Positions 26,416-38,800 of a stretch of 64,000 nt of DNA are shown here, in pieces (positions within the stretch are counted from its first letter, which is position 1; each line of letters opens with the position of its first letter). Source of the DNA: Lycocorax pyrrhopterus obiensis (taxonomy: Eukaryota; Chordata; Aves; Passeriformes; Paradisaeidae); the NCBI GenBank assembly GCA_014706295.1, contig JACSVZ010000004.1:90920547-90984546 (forward strand), given 5' to 3'. The position numbers were made by a program, and so were the translations under genes. Below the pieces are notes generated by a model. It saw only the letters and a list, made by a program, of their open reading frames with translations, was not told the origin of the DNA and searched no databases.

Positions 26416-28047
26416 TTTTTTTAAAAAAGGAAGCACTTAAGCCACTGTTTTAAAATATCATTGAAAAGTGGTAATTCAGTGGTTTTGAGTTAAAAGGAAA
26501 AAATAAGAAGAAAAATCTTTTAACTCTGCTTTAGTTCTGTGAAATGACTAGTCCAGCTGTCAGGAGCTATGACAATGACAAGTTTGGGATCCTCAGGTCC
26601 CAGACAGGAGGATTGCACAAGTGCTCCAGCATAAAACTCCTTCAGAAGCCATATTTGATGTTCCTTGTCCATTCTGTGCCAGGAGCATGTCAAAATACAG
26701 ATGAATTGTGGTTCAACACTGGGGTTAAAATCTGTCCTCAAGCATATGACTGCAGTTTGTTGCTCACTTGAAAGGTTGACTTGTTTTCTAGTTCCCAATT
26801 TTCTTTGCTTTCAGAGCAGATATTTTATTTAGAGTCATATCTGGCTGGGTGCAAAGGACAGACATCAACTACTTGGTATAAAATGCCTGACAAGGTACTT
26901 GGGAGAGTAGCAAAATGTACAAAACAACAGCAAACTCAAGCTATAAGCAGGAGAAGAGATTGAAGCAAGAGCAACCACCAGCATGAGCAACCTGGCCTCC
27001 TCCCAAGCTGCCAGGAGAAATGAACTTCAGTAAAAAGTTTTTTCCCTTTTTAAGAGAAAGCAACTGTTGGTTCAGGCAATTCCCACCAGGTCTATTATTA
27101 TTTACAATGGAGGCAGACATCACTCTTGGCTCTAGCTCAAGGATAATAGGGAGAGGAGGAGAGCTCCAACAACTTTCAGAAGAGAAGAGGCGTAACTCTT
27201 CACAGCACTTTCTTGGGTGCAATGAGAAGGGACTTCATTGCTAATTATGGCTTATTAGTGCTATTGCATTTTAAGTTATCACAGAAGGGGTTTGGGTTAG
27301 AAAGTACATTATTATTTTGAAAATCTTCTGACTTACCTTTCCCTGAAGAGACTGAAGTCCTTTTGCCGTGAAACAAAATTACCTTTCTCTGGCCTATCTC
27401 CACAGGCTTAGATAAGTTACCCCAGTCCCTGATAAGAGGTCTGCTCTACCCTCAGACTGAGAAATTTCACGCAGAAAGGCTATTTTCACACCACTTGTGA
27501 TAGGTACAAGAGACGCAGCAGAACAAGATCTGCGCAGGTGAGAGGTTCACAGAGTTGGCATAACCTGCATGGGAACTGCATCCATCAATAATTCAAGTCA
27601 ACCCTTCAGCTCTTCTAACTTCAGGAAGGCTCACGTAGCACCTGCTCCCGGGTCACACCTGGAGGCAAGGTTGTGAGATGGCACCAGCTGGGGGCTTCTG
27701 CTGATGCTTGGAACATATCATGGCCTCCCTCCAACAAAAAGGAAGCACAATATGTTAAATATCCCTTTACCTCACCATATGCTCTTGCCAGGTGGGGGGT
27801 TTCAGACCTGTTTGAATGTGGTCATGTAATTATGACTGAACTCTATTCTGAGGTAGAGGAAGTTTGGAGAGGTGCCTCCTCCCTCTCCCTTAAGCATGGG
27901 ACGGTGAGGAGCACCCATGGCTGAGGCAGCTTTTTGTCTTTAAGTCTCTCCTCATTTTACAGACTTCGAGGAAAAATAAGAGTCTACCGATGTTTCTTCT
28001 GTAATTGAATTTTTAAGCCTATGTTTACCAGATGGTTTTCAATTATG

Positions 28048-28079
28048 GGAGGAGAAGGGAAGGAAAAAAAAAGAAAGGA
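28048..28079. repeat. Homopurine run
   Basis: Thirty-two consecutive purines, GGGAGGAGAAGGGAAGG followed by an A-rich part. More purine-rich sequence continues to about 28107. Confidence 0.8.
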
Positions 28080-29560
28080 TAACTAAAAAGAGAGAAAGAA
28101 GAGAGATTATAAAAGCTAGCTTAAATGCTTGAGTCATAATATTTTTAGGACTGTTTCCATTGCCCAGATTCCAGTGGCATTATAAGATCACCATTTAGTA
28201 ATCAAGTCTGCAAATCACTGTCTTGAAGACAATCCTGGACAGAATAGAGAGAGAGGAGAAGCAGGTAAGAGCAACACAGTTACAATTACTAAACTAGATA
28301 GTGGTTATTCATTTCATCTCTAAAGAGAAAGCATATTTTATTATTCACTCTGTCTAAACTCTGTTGTGCAAGCCTGGTCCTTTTATACACTGAAGACTGC
28401 ATTTCTGAGGTACGAAATGAATACAAATAACATTTACATTCAACTAATAATTCCTAAGTCACAAGGCTTAAGAATGCCAAGTAGATAAATCCAAACAAAC
28501 CTAATTTCACATTTAATGATAGAGAGATTCAGGAATAATAAAGCATGACAATATAATAGTGGAAAGGAAAAAAAAAAGAAATCCCTGCATCATGTTGGGT
28601 TTCATTTTATTTTCTGAGAGGTACCCATTGCAATTCATTGTGCAGGCTAAATACTAAACATGAACACTTAGTCATGGAAATCACTGTCAGTTAATTGATT
28701 ACTGTCAAGAACCTTCTCATCACAGAACTTTTTTCTTCTTGATCCACTTTAACAAAACTGAATATTAATGCACAACAAAAATAGTAGTCTTTGCATGCAA
28801 AACTTATGTGTTTCACTGCAGACACCCCCACTTCCTCCTACCAAACAGCTGTGTACAATACTATATTCCAAAAAATTTTCTTTAATGCTAGAACACCAAA
28901 GAATAGCTGAGGTAAAAGGAAGTCTTTTTGTCAAATGCCTTGTTTAGTAAAGACACTTGCATGTATTTTTATTTTATTTACAAATTTAAAAACTGGTATC
29001 ATATTGCATAACTTCTTCCAGGCCAGAATTATTTTACAATTAAGCTATCATCTGAATGAGTCTTTAAAGAATTATTGGCGCTTTATACTCCATCTATTGG
29101 TGAAATACATAGAAGCAACAGAAGAGGTCTGACTAGGAAAGTATGCATTATGGATAGACATACAAACCTGTTATTAATCAACTATTCATGAGTACAGACA
29201 GAGCAGAGACACATTGAGAAGTGCACTTTCAGTCCAAATAGGAATAGTAATCTCCAAATGGATATATAAGCTAAGAACAATATCTAAAAGCAATTATCTT
29301 ATTGGTAGTTTGTGCACTAAATAAAGTATGTAGTATCTTGCTATATCCAAAGACATGGTCTGAAATGCAAGGCTTCTGATAGTTCCGTTATGGAGAAAAC
29401 TTACATGATGGTGATATATCTCTTGTCTCAATGTCCTAAATTCAAGCCCAGAAACTCATGCTAATGTCTTCATCCATTTCAGCCTGTAGGGAATTTGTAC
29501 AAGATGGCATTCACCAAATCAGGGTAATCTGAGTGCTACAACAGGTGGTTCTGGGATGAT

Positions 29561-29680
29561 TTATTTCAGGACAGGTTTTTCATACAGCGCAAACTGCAAC
29601 TGCTTCGTGGCGTACTGAAGAGCCTCCTGCCTGGAAGCACATGCAATGACCAGGCATGTAGAACAAGCACCAGTTTTCTT
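29561..29680 (-). other. Coding-like 39-codon frame ending in a stop; possible exon relic
   Basis: On the minus strand a frame runs from just after a TGA (29683-29681) to a TAA at 29563-29561. It has a protein-like composition: a Cys-containing start, then an amphipathic stretch with EALQYATKQLQFALYE and a final PVLK. Two CpGs survive in TACGCCACGAAG and one in TTTGCGCTG, which is unusual here. A weak acceptor-like CTATAG lies just upstream (about 29691-29686), but splicing there would include the in-frame TGA. AATAAA overlaps the stop codon. It might be a decayed terminal exon, a retroposed fragment, or chance. I could not assign it to a family. Confidence 0.22.
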
Positions 29681-29759
29681 TCATACTATAGGAAGTCAAT
29701 ACATGATGACCAAGTAGTATTCTCACAAGTTTGACCCATTTTTACTAATAAAGTATTCT

Positions 29760-30599
29760 TGGTGATCAACAGCTTCCTTTAGATTGTGCCCTGGGCCTTC
29801 TCTTTGCTTATTTGCCTGTTTGTTATGCAGTGTCCTGAGTGTGTACATACTGCTTACCCATCTAGCACTAACTTTAAATCAGCTTTCTCAGGAAGCTGCA
29901 GAAGCCATTTCCTTACTGCAGGACAGTGGAGCTGTGGCTAACACCCCTGAATGAAATGGCATTGCACTGGAACTTTAGATACAAGATAATCATCGTTTGT
30001 CTGTACAGAACTAAAGAAAACAAATAGGATTTTCCAATTTTTGATTTTAAAAAGTATTTGGTCCCAAAGCTTTGCTTCAAGAAAAAGGTGGCTGAAAGCA
30101 GTACGGTGATTGCTAAAGCCCTTGCATCATTGAGCAGTGGCAGAATTGAGTAACTTCCCCTTGGACCACTACAATGAACTCATCATACTTCAGCAAGGGG
30201 TTCACAATGACCCAGACTTCTCCATTCAATGCAGACAGCAGTTAAGCTCTCCTGGCAAGCACTGTCCAAGATGACACAGAAGGTAGGTCAGGTTGGGGCT
30301 TGCACCTGACTTTAACATACAGCAGAGGGAAGAGGCAGAAATGAGAAAAGAATAGGGTAGAGGGAACCTGTCGCATTTTTTAAAGAAAAGAGTCAATATG
30401 TTTCCAATGGACTGGGCATAAATGGAACAGTGTGCTCTGTTGTTAGCCAGGAAACAGATAAAGTTGCATGGAATGCAAGAAAGAAGAGCCTGTTGGAGAT
30501 ATTTGTTCATCTTGACAATTGCACAGACAAGTGAAAAACCTCATATGAGAACTACTCCTAAAAGGAAGTTGTGGGTTTCTCCACACAGACTTCCCACAT
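29760..30599. other. Unassigned stretch before the CR1 element
   Basis: No recognisable gene. Short protein-like runs exist on plus at about 30070-30250, but they change frame and contain stops. A GTAGGT donor-like sequence lies at about 30281; without a partner exon it means little. Confidence 0.45.
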
Positions 30600-31408
30600 A
30601 CTGGTGGTTTCCCAGGGCTCAGTGTTGGGGCCAGCCCTGTTTAACATCTTTATCAATGAACTGGACAAGGGGATTGATGCTTCCTCACACAGTTTGCAAA
30701 TCACACCAAGTTCGGCGGGCTTGTTGATCTGCTGGAGAGTAAGAAGGCTCTGCTGAGGGATCTGGACAGGCTGGATCGACGGGCTGAGGCCAATTCTATG
30801 AGGTTCAACAAGACCAAGTGCCAGGTCCTGCCCTTGGGTCACAACAACCCCCTGCAGGGCTGCAGGCTGGGAGCAGAGAGGCTGGAAAGCTGCCCTGTGG
30901 AAAAGGACCTGGGGGTGCTGGGTGACCACAGCTGAACATGAGCCAGTGTGTGCCCAGGTGGCCAAGGAAGGCAATGGCATCCTGGCCTGGATCAGCAATA
31001 GTGTGGCCAGAAGGACCAAGGCAGTGATTGTTCCCCCTGTACTCAGCACTGGTGAGGCTGCTCCTCAAGTGCTGTGTCCAGTTCTGGGCCCCTCACTACA
31101 AGAAAAACATTGAGGGATCAAAGTATGTCCAGAGAAGGGCAACGGAGCTGGTGAAGGGTCTGCAGCACAAGTCCTGTGAGGAGCAGCTGAGGGAGATGGG
31201 ATCATTTAATCTGGTGAACAGGAGGTTCAAAGGAGACCTCATCGCTCTCTACAACTGCCTGAAAGGAGGGTGTAGAGAGGTGGGGGTCAATCTCTTCTCC
31301 CAAGTAACAAGCAGGAGGATGAGAGGAAATGGCTTCAAGTTGCACCAGGGAAGGTTTATATTGGAGATTAGGAAAAATTTCGTCACCAAAAGGGTTGTCA
31401 AACACTGA
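30600..31408 (+). pseudogene. Broken CR1 ORF2 (reverse transcriptase C-terminal part)
   Basis: This is the coding remnant inside the CR1 copy. In a functional CR1 reverse transcriptase the catalytic loop is FADD; here the codons at 30693-30704 read F-A-N-H, so both catalytic aspartates are lost. The reading runs in three different frames (start block, the block from about 30690, and the tail), showing at least two small indels. The tail portion, 31028-31408, is still an uninterrupted 126-codon frame that includes the conserved [11 protein letters not shown] and [13 protein letters not shown] blocks. No intact enzyme is encoded. Function of the family: target-primed reverse transcription of its own RNA. 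Confidence 0.85.
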
Positions 31409-31548
31409 AACAGGCTGCTCAGAGAAGTGGTGGAGTCACCATCCCTAAAGATACTTAATAGATGTGTAGATATGGTGCATAGGGTCATGGTTTAGTGGTG
31501 GACTTGGCAGCTCTGGGCTGAGGATGGGTCTTGATGAAGTTAGACGTC

Positions 31549-31572
31549 TTTTCCAACTGAAATGTTGGAAAA
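31549..31572 (+). repeat. 9-bp hairpin at the CR1 3' end
   Basis: TTTTCCAAC and its complement GTTGGAAAA are separated by TGAAAT. It sits in the CR1 3' terminal region, where the family's own reverse transcriptase recognises the RNA. In this copy the terminal octamer repeats are not clearly preserved. Confidence 0.7.
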
Positions 31573-33778
31573 GTGATTGCTGAAATGTGATTCTTTTTTA
31601 TACGGGAATCACTGTTTGAACTAGTAGGCACGAAAAACAATTTCTCCTTATTTTAGAACTAAGGTTTCCAAACATGCTCATCAAATATCATTAAAGGACA
31701 CCTTTTTGCTTTCAGGAACAAGAGTCAGAATAGATGTTTTTAGGCAAAATATTTACATAACTGGCCTCTGGTGGGAGTGGTGGGAGAAACTGAACTACAG
31801 CTAAACATCAAATTCCCAGTCACTAAAGTTCATTTAACAACCTGATTTTCAAGGTGCTGAGTTCAGTCAGTTATATATAGTTTTCTGATGCTGGATGTTC
31901 ACTTTAACTGAGTATAGCTATGCTAATTGTAACATCACTGTACCTTTGCTCTCCATGGGGCTCCTACTTTGCAATAGTCCACACTTTAATTAAAGGAGAA
32001 CATTTTCTTCTGCACCACTGATACCCATCCAGACCTCCTTGCAGAGGTTTCCTCCAGTCCAGCTGTGTACAAATAGGTGCAAAGGGGTAAAGTAGCTACA
32101 GATCTAATATGACTGAAAGTAAAACTTCAGCCTCTCTTGCTCACAGGCTGCCCCCTTTTTTTTACTTCAACATTCAGAGCATTGTGAACACTGGAATTAA
32201 TGACGTTTGCTGCCTCTGCTCTTTTCCTTTTTTATAAAACCATGCTGTAATAAAATTGAGACTTCCCCAGAAGTCTCCACAAAAATCAGATGATGAGAGA
32301 TGCTTACATTAATTGAAAATACTGAAGTAAGAATATTAAAATGCCTTTTTCCTCAGTCTTCAAGTTTTCACTGAAAGAAATTTGCATTTGCTATTTTCCT
32401 TACATGGATTGGGCTTTTAGTCATATATCCAACAGGACAGATTAAAATTTAATTATTTCCATTCCCCTTGCAATGTTCAAAATTAAGGTGCTGTCATGAA
32501 GAATGTGTATGGAATCTTAATTGAAATAACAATAATAAGATAATCAAAAATCTTTTTCTTCTATTCCCAAGTAGCAGAAAATTAATACTACAGACAACAA
32601 GAAAAAGTTTCTTTCTAACATTCAATTGGAAGATTTTATACATTTGACAGAAATTTGAGAAAAGTATTTCTTGTTTGTATCTTAATTCAAAATAATAACC
32701 TAGTTTAATTTCTGTGAATTGTAATCTACATTTATGTAAATTGCAATCAGGGGGAACAGTTCATACACTAAAAAGCTAAAATGCTGTATGTGAATCCTTT
32801 CTGCACACAAAAGTATCTTACTGTAACTCTATAGTTTCGTATTTGAGGTCAAAAATACTGGTGGTATTCTACACTGTCCTCATGTCAAAAAAAATCTGCA
32901 CTGAGCTGCTGAATGAGCACACAAAACCAGTTCAGCTAACCCAAATGTCACTGGTCTAGGTGACATGGTTATAATCTTCCCTCCTACAGCAACAAATCTA
33001 TGAGTGGAAAAATGCCTTCTCAGTTCCTCCAAAATTTCTGTTTATATGCAATTTTGCCATTTTCCTTAAAGCACAGAGGTAGCTACATATAGCCCCACTA
33101 TAAAATGTGTGTTCCTCTTTTAGCTAGGTTCATTTGGCAAAAGCTGAGACCAAGCTGGCAAAATTTGGCCTCTCTGGAGCACACCCAACAGCAACCCCTC
33201 AGGCATGGGACACCCCTGCCTTGGCAGGACAGTGGCAGGATCTAACCTGGCCTGTTCCCAGTACTGCTAGTTCATCCTCAGCTATTCTCATGGATGCTGC
33301 CAGTGCATTACTACTGTGCCTTATTAACATTTAAGTAAAATTTTCCTGGGAGCAACTTGTAAGACACTGTACATATTTTTCACCAGAATACAAGATGTGC
33401 ATGATTCAGTACCAGTGCCCTTTTCAAATCCCAAGTTCCCACCAGTCCCAGCAGAGGCACTATCACTGTGCCAAGATGCAAAGAACACAAAAAGTGGTTG
33501 ACTGAAGAAAATGGCCAAAGATCAGTACAGAAAATATGGCTTAAAAAAAGTTACCAATTGAAAAAAACTTTTACAGCCTCTGGTCTCCTACAGAGTAGAT
33601 CACTGTCAGCTTCGTTTGCCTTTTTAAACATGAAGCACAAAGAGTGCTTTGTAAACATGAAGACATCAGATGTGTGTGAGACCACTGAGAAGGAAAAAGA
33701 ATTCAGGGCATATGAGCTTCTTGGTCGTATATTAAGAATTTTCTTGAGAGACTTGACTGCCCATATATGAGCAATGCC

Positions 33779-33830
<52 letters not shown>
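33779..33830. repeat. (TTA)17 microsatellite
   Basis: Fifty-two bases of uninterrupted TTA/TAA triplets, about 17 copies. It is the longest pure microsatellite in the window and creates spurious poly-Ile frames on both strands. Pure triplet arrays of this length are usually polymorphic. Confidence 0.97.
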
Positions 33831-34854
33831 GAGGTGTGTATAAGATTACCAAGAGTTTGTGACCTATTCTTCCAGGCACTAAGTTTTCTACACAGATACA
33901 TAACTTCTCAAACAGCCTTTCTAGTGCAAAGTGAGCACGAAAGAAAGAATATACATAATTTACTGCCTTGACCCAAACATTTGAAGCCTTACCTTGCTTT
34001 GGTTGGCTCAGATGGCAACTTAGAAGTGCTTCTCAAAAAAAAAAAAAAGTGTCCTGTCAGTAAGAATAGCCAAGCTAAGAAACTGGGTTCAAAGTAAGTC
34101 TTGTTTCCAGGGAACACCAGTATTGACTGCAACGGGAAGTTCAGAGGTAGAGACTCAAACTTCCTCAGCAAGGAGTGAACCAGGAGTGGGGAGCCTGAGG
34201 AGTAGGGGCAGAGGAGGAAGGAAATAGCACCAAAATGGAGAACCAGAGCTGTGACAGGTTGGAAATGAGACAGAAGGGATAAACCTGATCATCATCAGGA
34301 TTTAGGATACTCAGCATTATTCTTGTAATTCCACAGCAAGAACCTCTGGATCCAGCTCATAGACAGGCGTGTTGTTACTCAGCCCAGGGCCACAGGCCAT
34401 TCACAACCTTCCCCAATATCCCTTTTCTGTACACACAGGCCTGTGCCACCAGTAAACAAAATTCCCCAGGCAACGTTTGCTTACTGTGAGGGCAACATGT
34501 GCAACCCGTCCACGCGATTCTCTGGACAACTCTCTTTCCTCTAAAATAAGAGGGGCTGCATCCAAGAAGTTGTTGGTGGGTTCTGTCCTTAGCCTCAGCT
34601 ACCACTTGTCCTTGTCTAGGAATTGCCTGAGACACAGATAGTTTTGGCCCCAGGCAAAAACTGCAGTGGAAAAAACTCTCTATGTTATCATTTCAACAAC
34701 ATGGAAAATATTAAAATCTGTGAATTGGAAAATAACAATATCTCTGGGTCTGTGGATGATATTAGGATGTTTACACTGCATGTTTTTGTTTGCTAGCACA
34801 GAAGTAGCCTAAGTCCTACAGCCTGATTGGAAACATATCTGTAATTTTTAATTT

Positions 34855-34942
34855 AAAAGGGGGAAAAAAGGAAAGGAGAATGGAAAAAGAAATAGGAAAG
34901 TAAGAAAAAGGAAGGTGAAAAGAAGAGCTCAGAGAAGCAACC
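34855..34942. repeat. Purine-rich tract
   Basis: A stretch of nearly 90 bases that is almost all A and G on the plus strand, with only a few T and C interruptions. Such tracts can adopt triplex structures in principle; no function is evident. Confidence 0.75.
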
Positions 34943-35264
34943 TGAAAAACAAATCAACACAAAATCTGTGTAAAAAATGCACTAGGAAGTGGAATGCGTG
35001 CATACTCAGATGAAGACGAGCTCATCTCAAACTACTGTGAGGGACAAAAATATCTGGCTACAGACCCTGTAAAAACAAACATCTAGAAGTTTTGCAATTC
35101 TGGGTCAAACAAAATACTTCTTTCAATGTAAACCACATTGTTATTTGGACTTAAATCTGAGAGACATGACATGAAGAGATAAACCAGCTTTGGATCTAGT
35201 GAGTAATTGCTGAAAAAAAAAAAGTTAACTCTTTACTTTGAATAATCTCTGTCAATAAATACCT

Positions 35265-35810
35265 AACACGGCAGATCTCCGAGTGCTGGAAGCTGGAACC
35301 TCACGCAGTATTGCTGAGAGGCAGCTCTGCACCCCAACATTTGACCACTTGGTTCTTGTGGCTTTACAGTGGGACTTGTAGCTGCACAACTGGGATTAAT
35401 ACACATTAAAAGTGAGTTTTATTCTGGATTGGTTCTTTGCTCCCCTCTTCTATGTGCTTGCACAGATGTTTCCATGGGGGAATACAGAATCATCAGCCCA
35501 GCTCAGGACTGTCTTTTCCCGTGTCGGCATCGACATAAATCACTTTGGGAGCACATGGACAGGCAGCCAGTCCCCTCTCAACAGTGCCCTTGTGGACGCA
35601 GCTCTGGCAGTGTTAGCCCACGTTTGTGGTGCTGTCACCGGTACATTTGTAACAACATTAATAAGAGTAACTAGAAGTTCCATAAGACCTTTGGGAGATA
35701 CCACAGTACAAAGAAAAACAATACTTCAATCTCTCTCTTGCCTAATTGCTCACTTTTGGATTCTAATACCACTGCTGAAACAGGATATTATCACAGGCCA
35801 GAATTAGTAC
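35265..35810 (+). other. CpG-retaining open frame preceded by acceptor-like sequence
   Basis: The segment from 35265 to 35641 keeps about nine CpGs. A 131-codon frame spans 35412-35807 on plus. Within it, a long pyrimidine-rich run leads to TGCTTGCACAG at about 35455-35465, a good-looking 3' splice site, followed by ATGTTTCCATGGGGG. The frame after this point has a balanced composition. I do not recognise a protein family, and a strong donor after it is lacking (AATAAGAGTAACT near 35660 is weak). It could be an exon of an unrecognised transcript, a decayed element, or chance. Confidence 0.25.
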
Positions 35811-38800
35811 TATGGGGGATTAGGTTATGACTGAACACGAGTAATTCAAGACACATCCTTTCAGATTCCCTCCCCAAAAAGGGGACTGCAGCCCCGAATT
35901 GCCTTCTTCTTGCCCCACTCACAGCATACATACAGAGATACCTCAGTTTTGGCAAGGTCTGGCCCTATTCTTCAAAAGGGCAGTTTCTTACAGCTTGTAG
36001 TGCTTCTGCAGCACAGCTCACAGCTAATTACTGCATCATCAGTTTTCCAAAATGTTCCCTATCCATCTTACCCATTCTTTTCACCAGCTATTGTTAGGCG
36101 CTTTACATATTTGAGAGCATAATCTTCCTTTGCTTACTATTTGTTTTTATTATTACTGTACCATTATAATCTCATTATAGCCTTTTCCAGTTTCAATTAT
36201 TGTATTTATTTTTTTCTGAGTCACTGTAATTGCTTTTAGTTTTTAATAATGTTTAAAATTTTCACTCTCCAAAGCACACGTTATTATTCCCATTATAAAA
36301 TTCAGTTAAAAGGTTGTCAATAGTCTTGGTTTGCATGAGTCTTGGATTGATCGTTTTGCCATGCATGATACAACAACCCTGCCTTGCCAATGCCTCCAGC
36401 CTACAAAGGTAGATTCACTTTTAAGCAACAGGCTCATCAGAATATTAGAACTCATAGGAAAACTGGTCTTCATATTTGTGTGGAAGAGAAATGTTTTACA
36501 AAATCCTTAAGGCCTAGGAACCTTAAAAAGTTATTCTCCAATCCATCCAACTGTGGGAATTACTGGTTTTCTACTCTGGGTGTGATTTGTAAAACTACAG
36601 TTTTTTGACAAGACTGAACTTTTGTGACAGAATGACTATTAAGCTTACAAAACATAATCACTTCAATGAAGTGTAATAAAATAATCCACCTCTGACAGAA
36701 AACAAGAAGACATTCTCCTAATTTCCCAATTATTTCTCTCAAATGTGAGATTAAGTGTATATCCACCAATCATGCACACATGTCCAAAAAAATTAAGAAA
36801 ATAAGTTCTGAAAATCAATCCTGAAATGTTTTCCTGCACAGAAATCCTGTAATCTCTCAGGAGCCCACTTAAAACCAGTACAGCTTTATTTGGTTGCATG
36901 ACTTGTCCATGAGAAGTGTTTGCAGAAGTGTTGATTCAAATTTGAGTGATTCAGTTTGTAAGTTACTAGAGATATCTTTTTATCATATCACATTAAATTA
37001 ATTTACATGTTACTGATTTAACCAGGATGGATGTTTTCCTAGAAATAGAACTAAATGCAAAGATACTGTAATACTTTTAAGAAATGAGTACTTGCCTTTT
37101 TCAAATAGCTTTGGACCTGAATCTATCAACAACTTGGCAACGACCTGAGCCCTTTATCTACAAACATTATTTAAATATGTGCACAAGACCCACTGTAACA
37201 ATGACAGAATTGTCATCTGCAACAGGAAAAATGCTGTGCTCTGCTCAGGAAAGACTTTTCACTGCTTTTGAGAAACATGTCTCAGCATTTAATCCCATGC
37301 AAATCACATTCATCATACATACATCATAAACATGTAATATTTGCATAATTCTAAAATTTGACTGAATTCAGCAGTTAGGACACAGTACATGCATTTACTT
37401 GTGTGCAAAACTAGATTAGAAAATGTTTTGAATATTTTGTGATAACAGGTCACTGGAAGTAGGCAAAGATGTATCTAGTGTAGGGGTGTACTTCTCAGCA
37501 AGGCACAGCTTGACAATCCTGTTAATCCTCATTGCACTTCTGATTCATTCAGAATTGCTGCTACGAAATTGCTCTTCATCTTGTTCATCTGCATAACAAG
37601 TGATCTCTGATCACTTCAGAGCCAGAAGGATCCATCCATGATAACATCAAAACAAAAGTTAAAAGCTCTGATGTTACAGACAGCTGGGAATAAGATAGCA
37701 ATTTAAGTGTAATTTTCAGGAGAATATGCAAGCTACATTGTACAGGTAACAGGATGTGATGAAAAAACCATTTCAGCCTGCTCCTGAAGCCCTTAATTAC
37801 CAGAAAAGCAACTTACATACAGTTCATTGTTTCCCAAACACCTAGAAAAGATCATGAAATCTTCTAGTTTAGTCACCATTTCTGCACAGACATCTACATT
37901 TTACACAAAAACTCCAGCCAACTCGGTTGTCTCAATCATGACCTTTTAAAGAGGCACACTTTGGGTGTATGTTGTGGTCGTATTGGCAGCAGCCTCTGCA
38001 CCTTGGCCACTGAAACACCTATGCCCAGAAAAAAATTTACACAATAAGAATGAAAAAAAATCTGTAGACAAAATAAAGAGAGGGAAAAGGGAATTTGGAT
38101 TTTTTTTTTAATTTAGTGCTACAGCTAATATCTAGTTATACATTTAGCAAAATTGGCAAACAGTAATTACAGTCTTAAAGGTCATCAGTACATGCCCCCT
38201 GCTATGCAAGTAAATAAGCAAAGTGGCGCAGATGAAGGCCTTTACATCTATCTGAAGTGCATTAGCAAGGTATTCTAATGACAAGTGCCCTGCAAATTCC
38301 CATAAAACAAAGTCAGAAAGTCTGAGAAGCCTGGTGTTCCAAAGGGTCATCATTTGGCTAGGTATTGTAGTGCATGTCTCATGCATATTCTAGAAATACA
38401 TCTCTGACTCAGCAGGCCTGGGCTCTTGAGCTGGAAGGGTCAACGCAAAACTCCTCAGGTATGACAGGTGTCAGACAAAAGAGATATGAGTGGGAGCTGG
38501 TCAGAGATGAAGAATCTGCCACGGGAAATAGGTTTCACCAGCCATTTCTATCTCCATTTTCAGCATAGCAAAAAATTGCCTTATTTGTAGTTGTCTTGTT
38601 CTACTTTTCTTTGACAACTTGAAGAACTTTGTATTTGATAATGCTTTCTCTCTGGACTGATGCTTATCTGGTTCAGCTGAAATACACCTCTGTTTCTGAA
38701 AAGCCAAGGATCAAACTGAGTCTGACTGTAAGGCATTTTACCCAGACCTTAAGGGGTCTTTTTCTTCTTTTTTGCATGCCTATGTGTTCTTCCAAGGTCA

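Larger units (their letters stand above)
25050..29440. other. AT-rich non-coding stretch
   Basis: No recognisable gene or transposon. Simple sequence includes a pyrimidine run at 25194-25224, a TA-rich run at 26388-26415 and a homopurine run at 28048-28079. A 92-codon minus-strand frame (26520-26798) has a rather ordinary protein-like composition, but I recognise no family and see no splice context that would support it. Confidence 0.55.
30600..31605 (+). mobile_element. CR1 LINE, 5'-truncated, about 1 kb
   Basis: A plus-strand CR1 retrotransposon copy covering the end of the reverse transcriptase, the ORF2 C-terminal region and the 3' UTR. Recognisable landmarks in order are the QGSVLGPALFNIFINELDKG block (about 30615-30675), the catalytic-loop region (30693-30704), the [11 protein letters not shown] block from 30798, and the QFWAPHYKK block from about 31079. 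The 3' tail ends with GTCTTTTCCAACTGAAATG near 31570. It is truncated at the 5' end, typical of LINE insertion. Read through, the protein changes frame at least twice, so the copy is dead. The start is approximate. Confidence 0.92.
31606..35260. other. AT-rich non-coding stretch
   Basis: No recognisable gene or transposon apart from the TTA microsatellite (33779-33830) and a purine-rich tract (about 34855-34942), which are listed separately. Confidence 0.55.

Noticed and set aside
30070..30265. Protein-like runs on the plus strand before the CR1
   Set aside because: They lie in different frames with stops between them and match no family I know.
30558..31049. 163-codon minus-strand open frame, among the longest in the window
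   Set aside because: It is the antisense of the CR1 reverse transcriptase region; CR1 antisense frames are often open and are not genes.
33551..33901. Minus-strand frame with a long Ile run
   Set aside because: Produced by the TTA/TAA microsatellite; low-complexity artefact.
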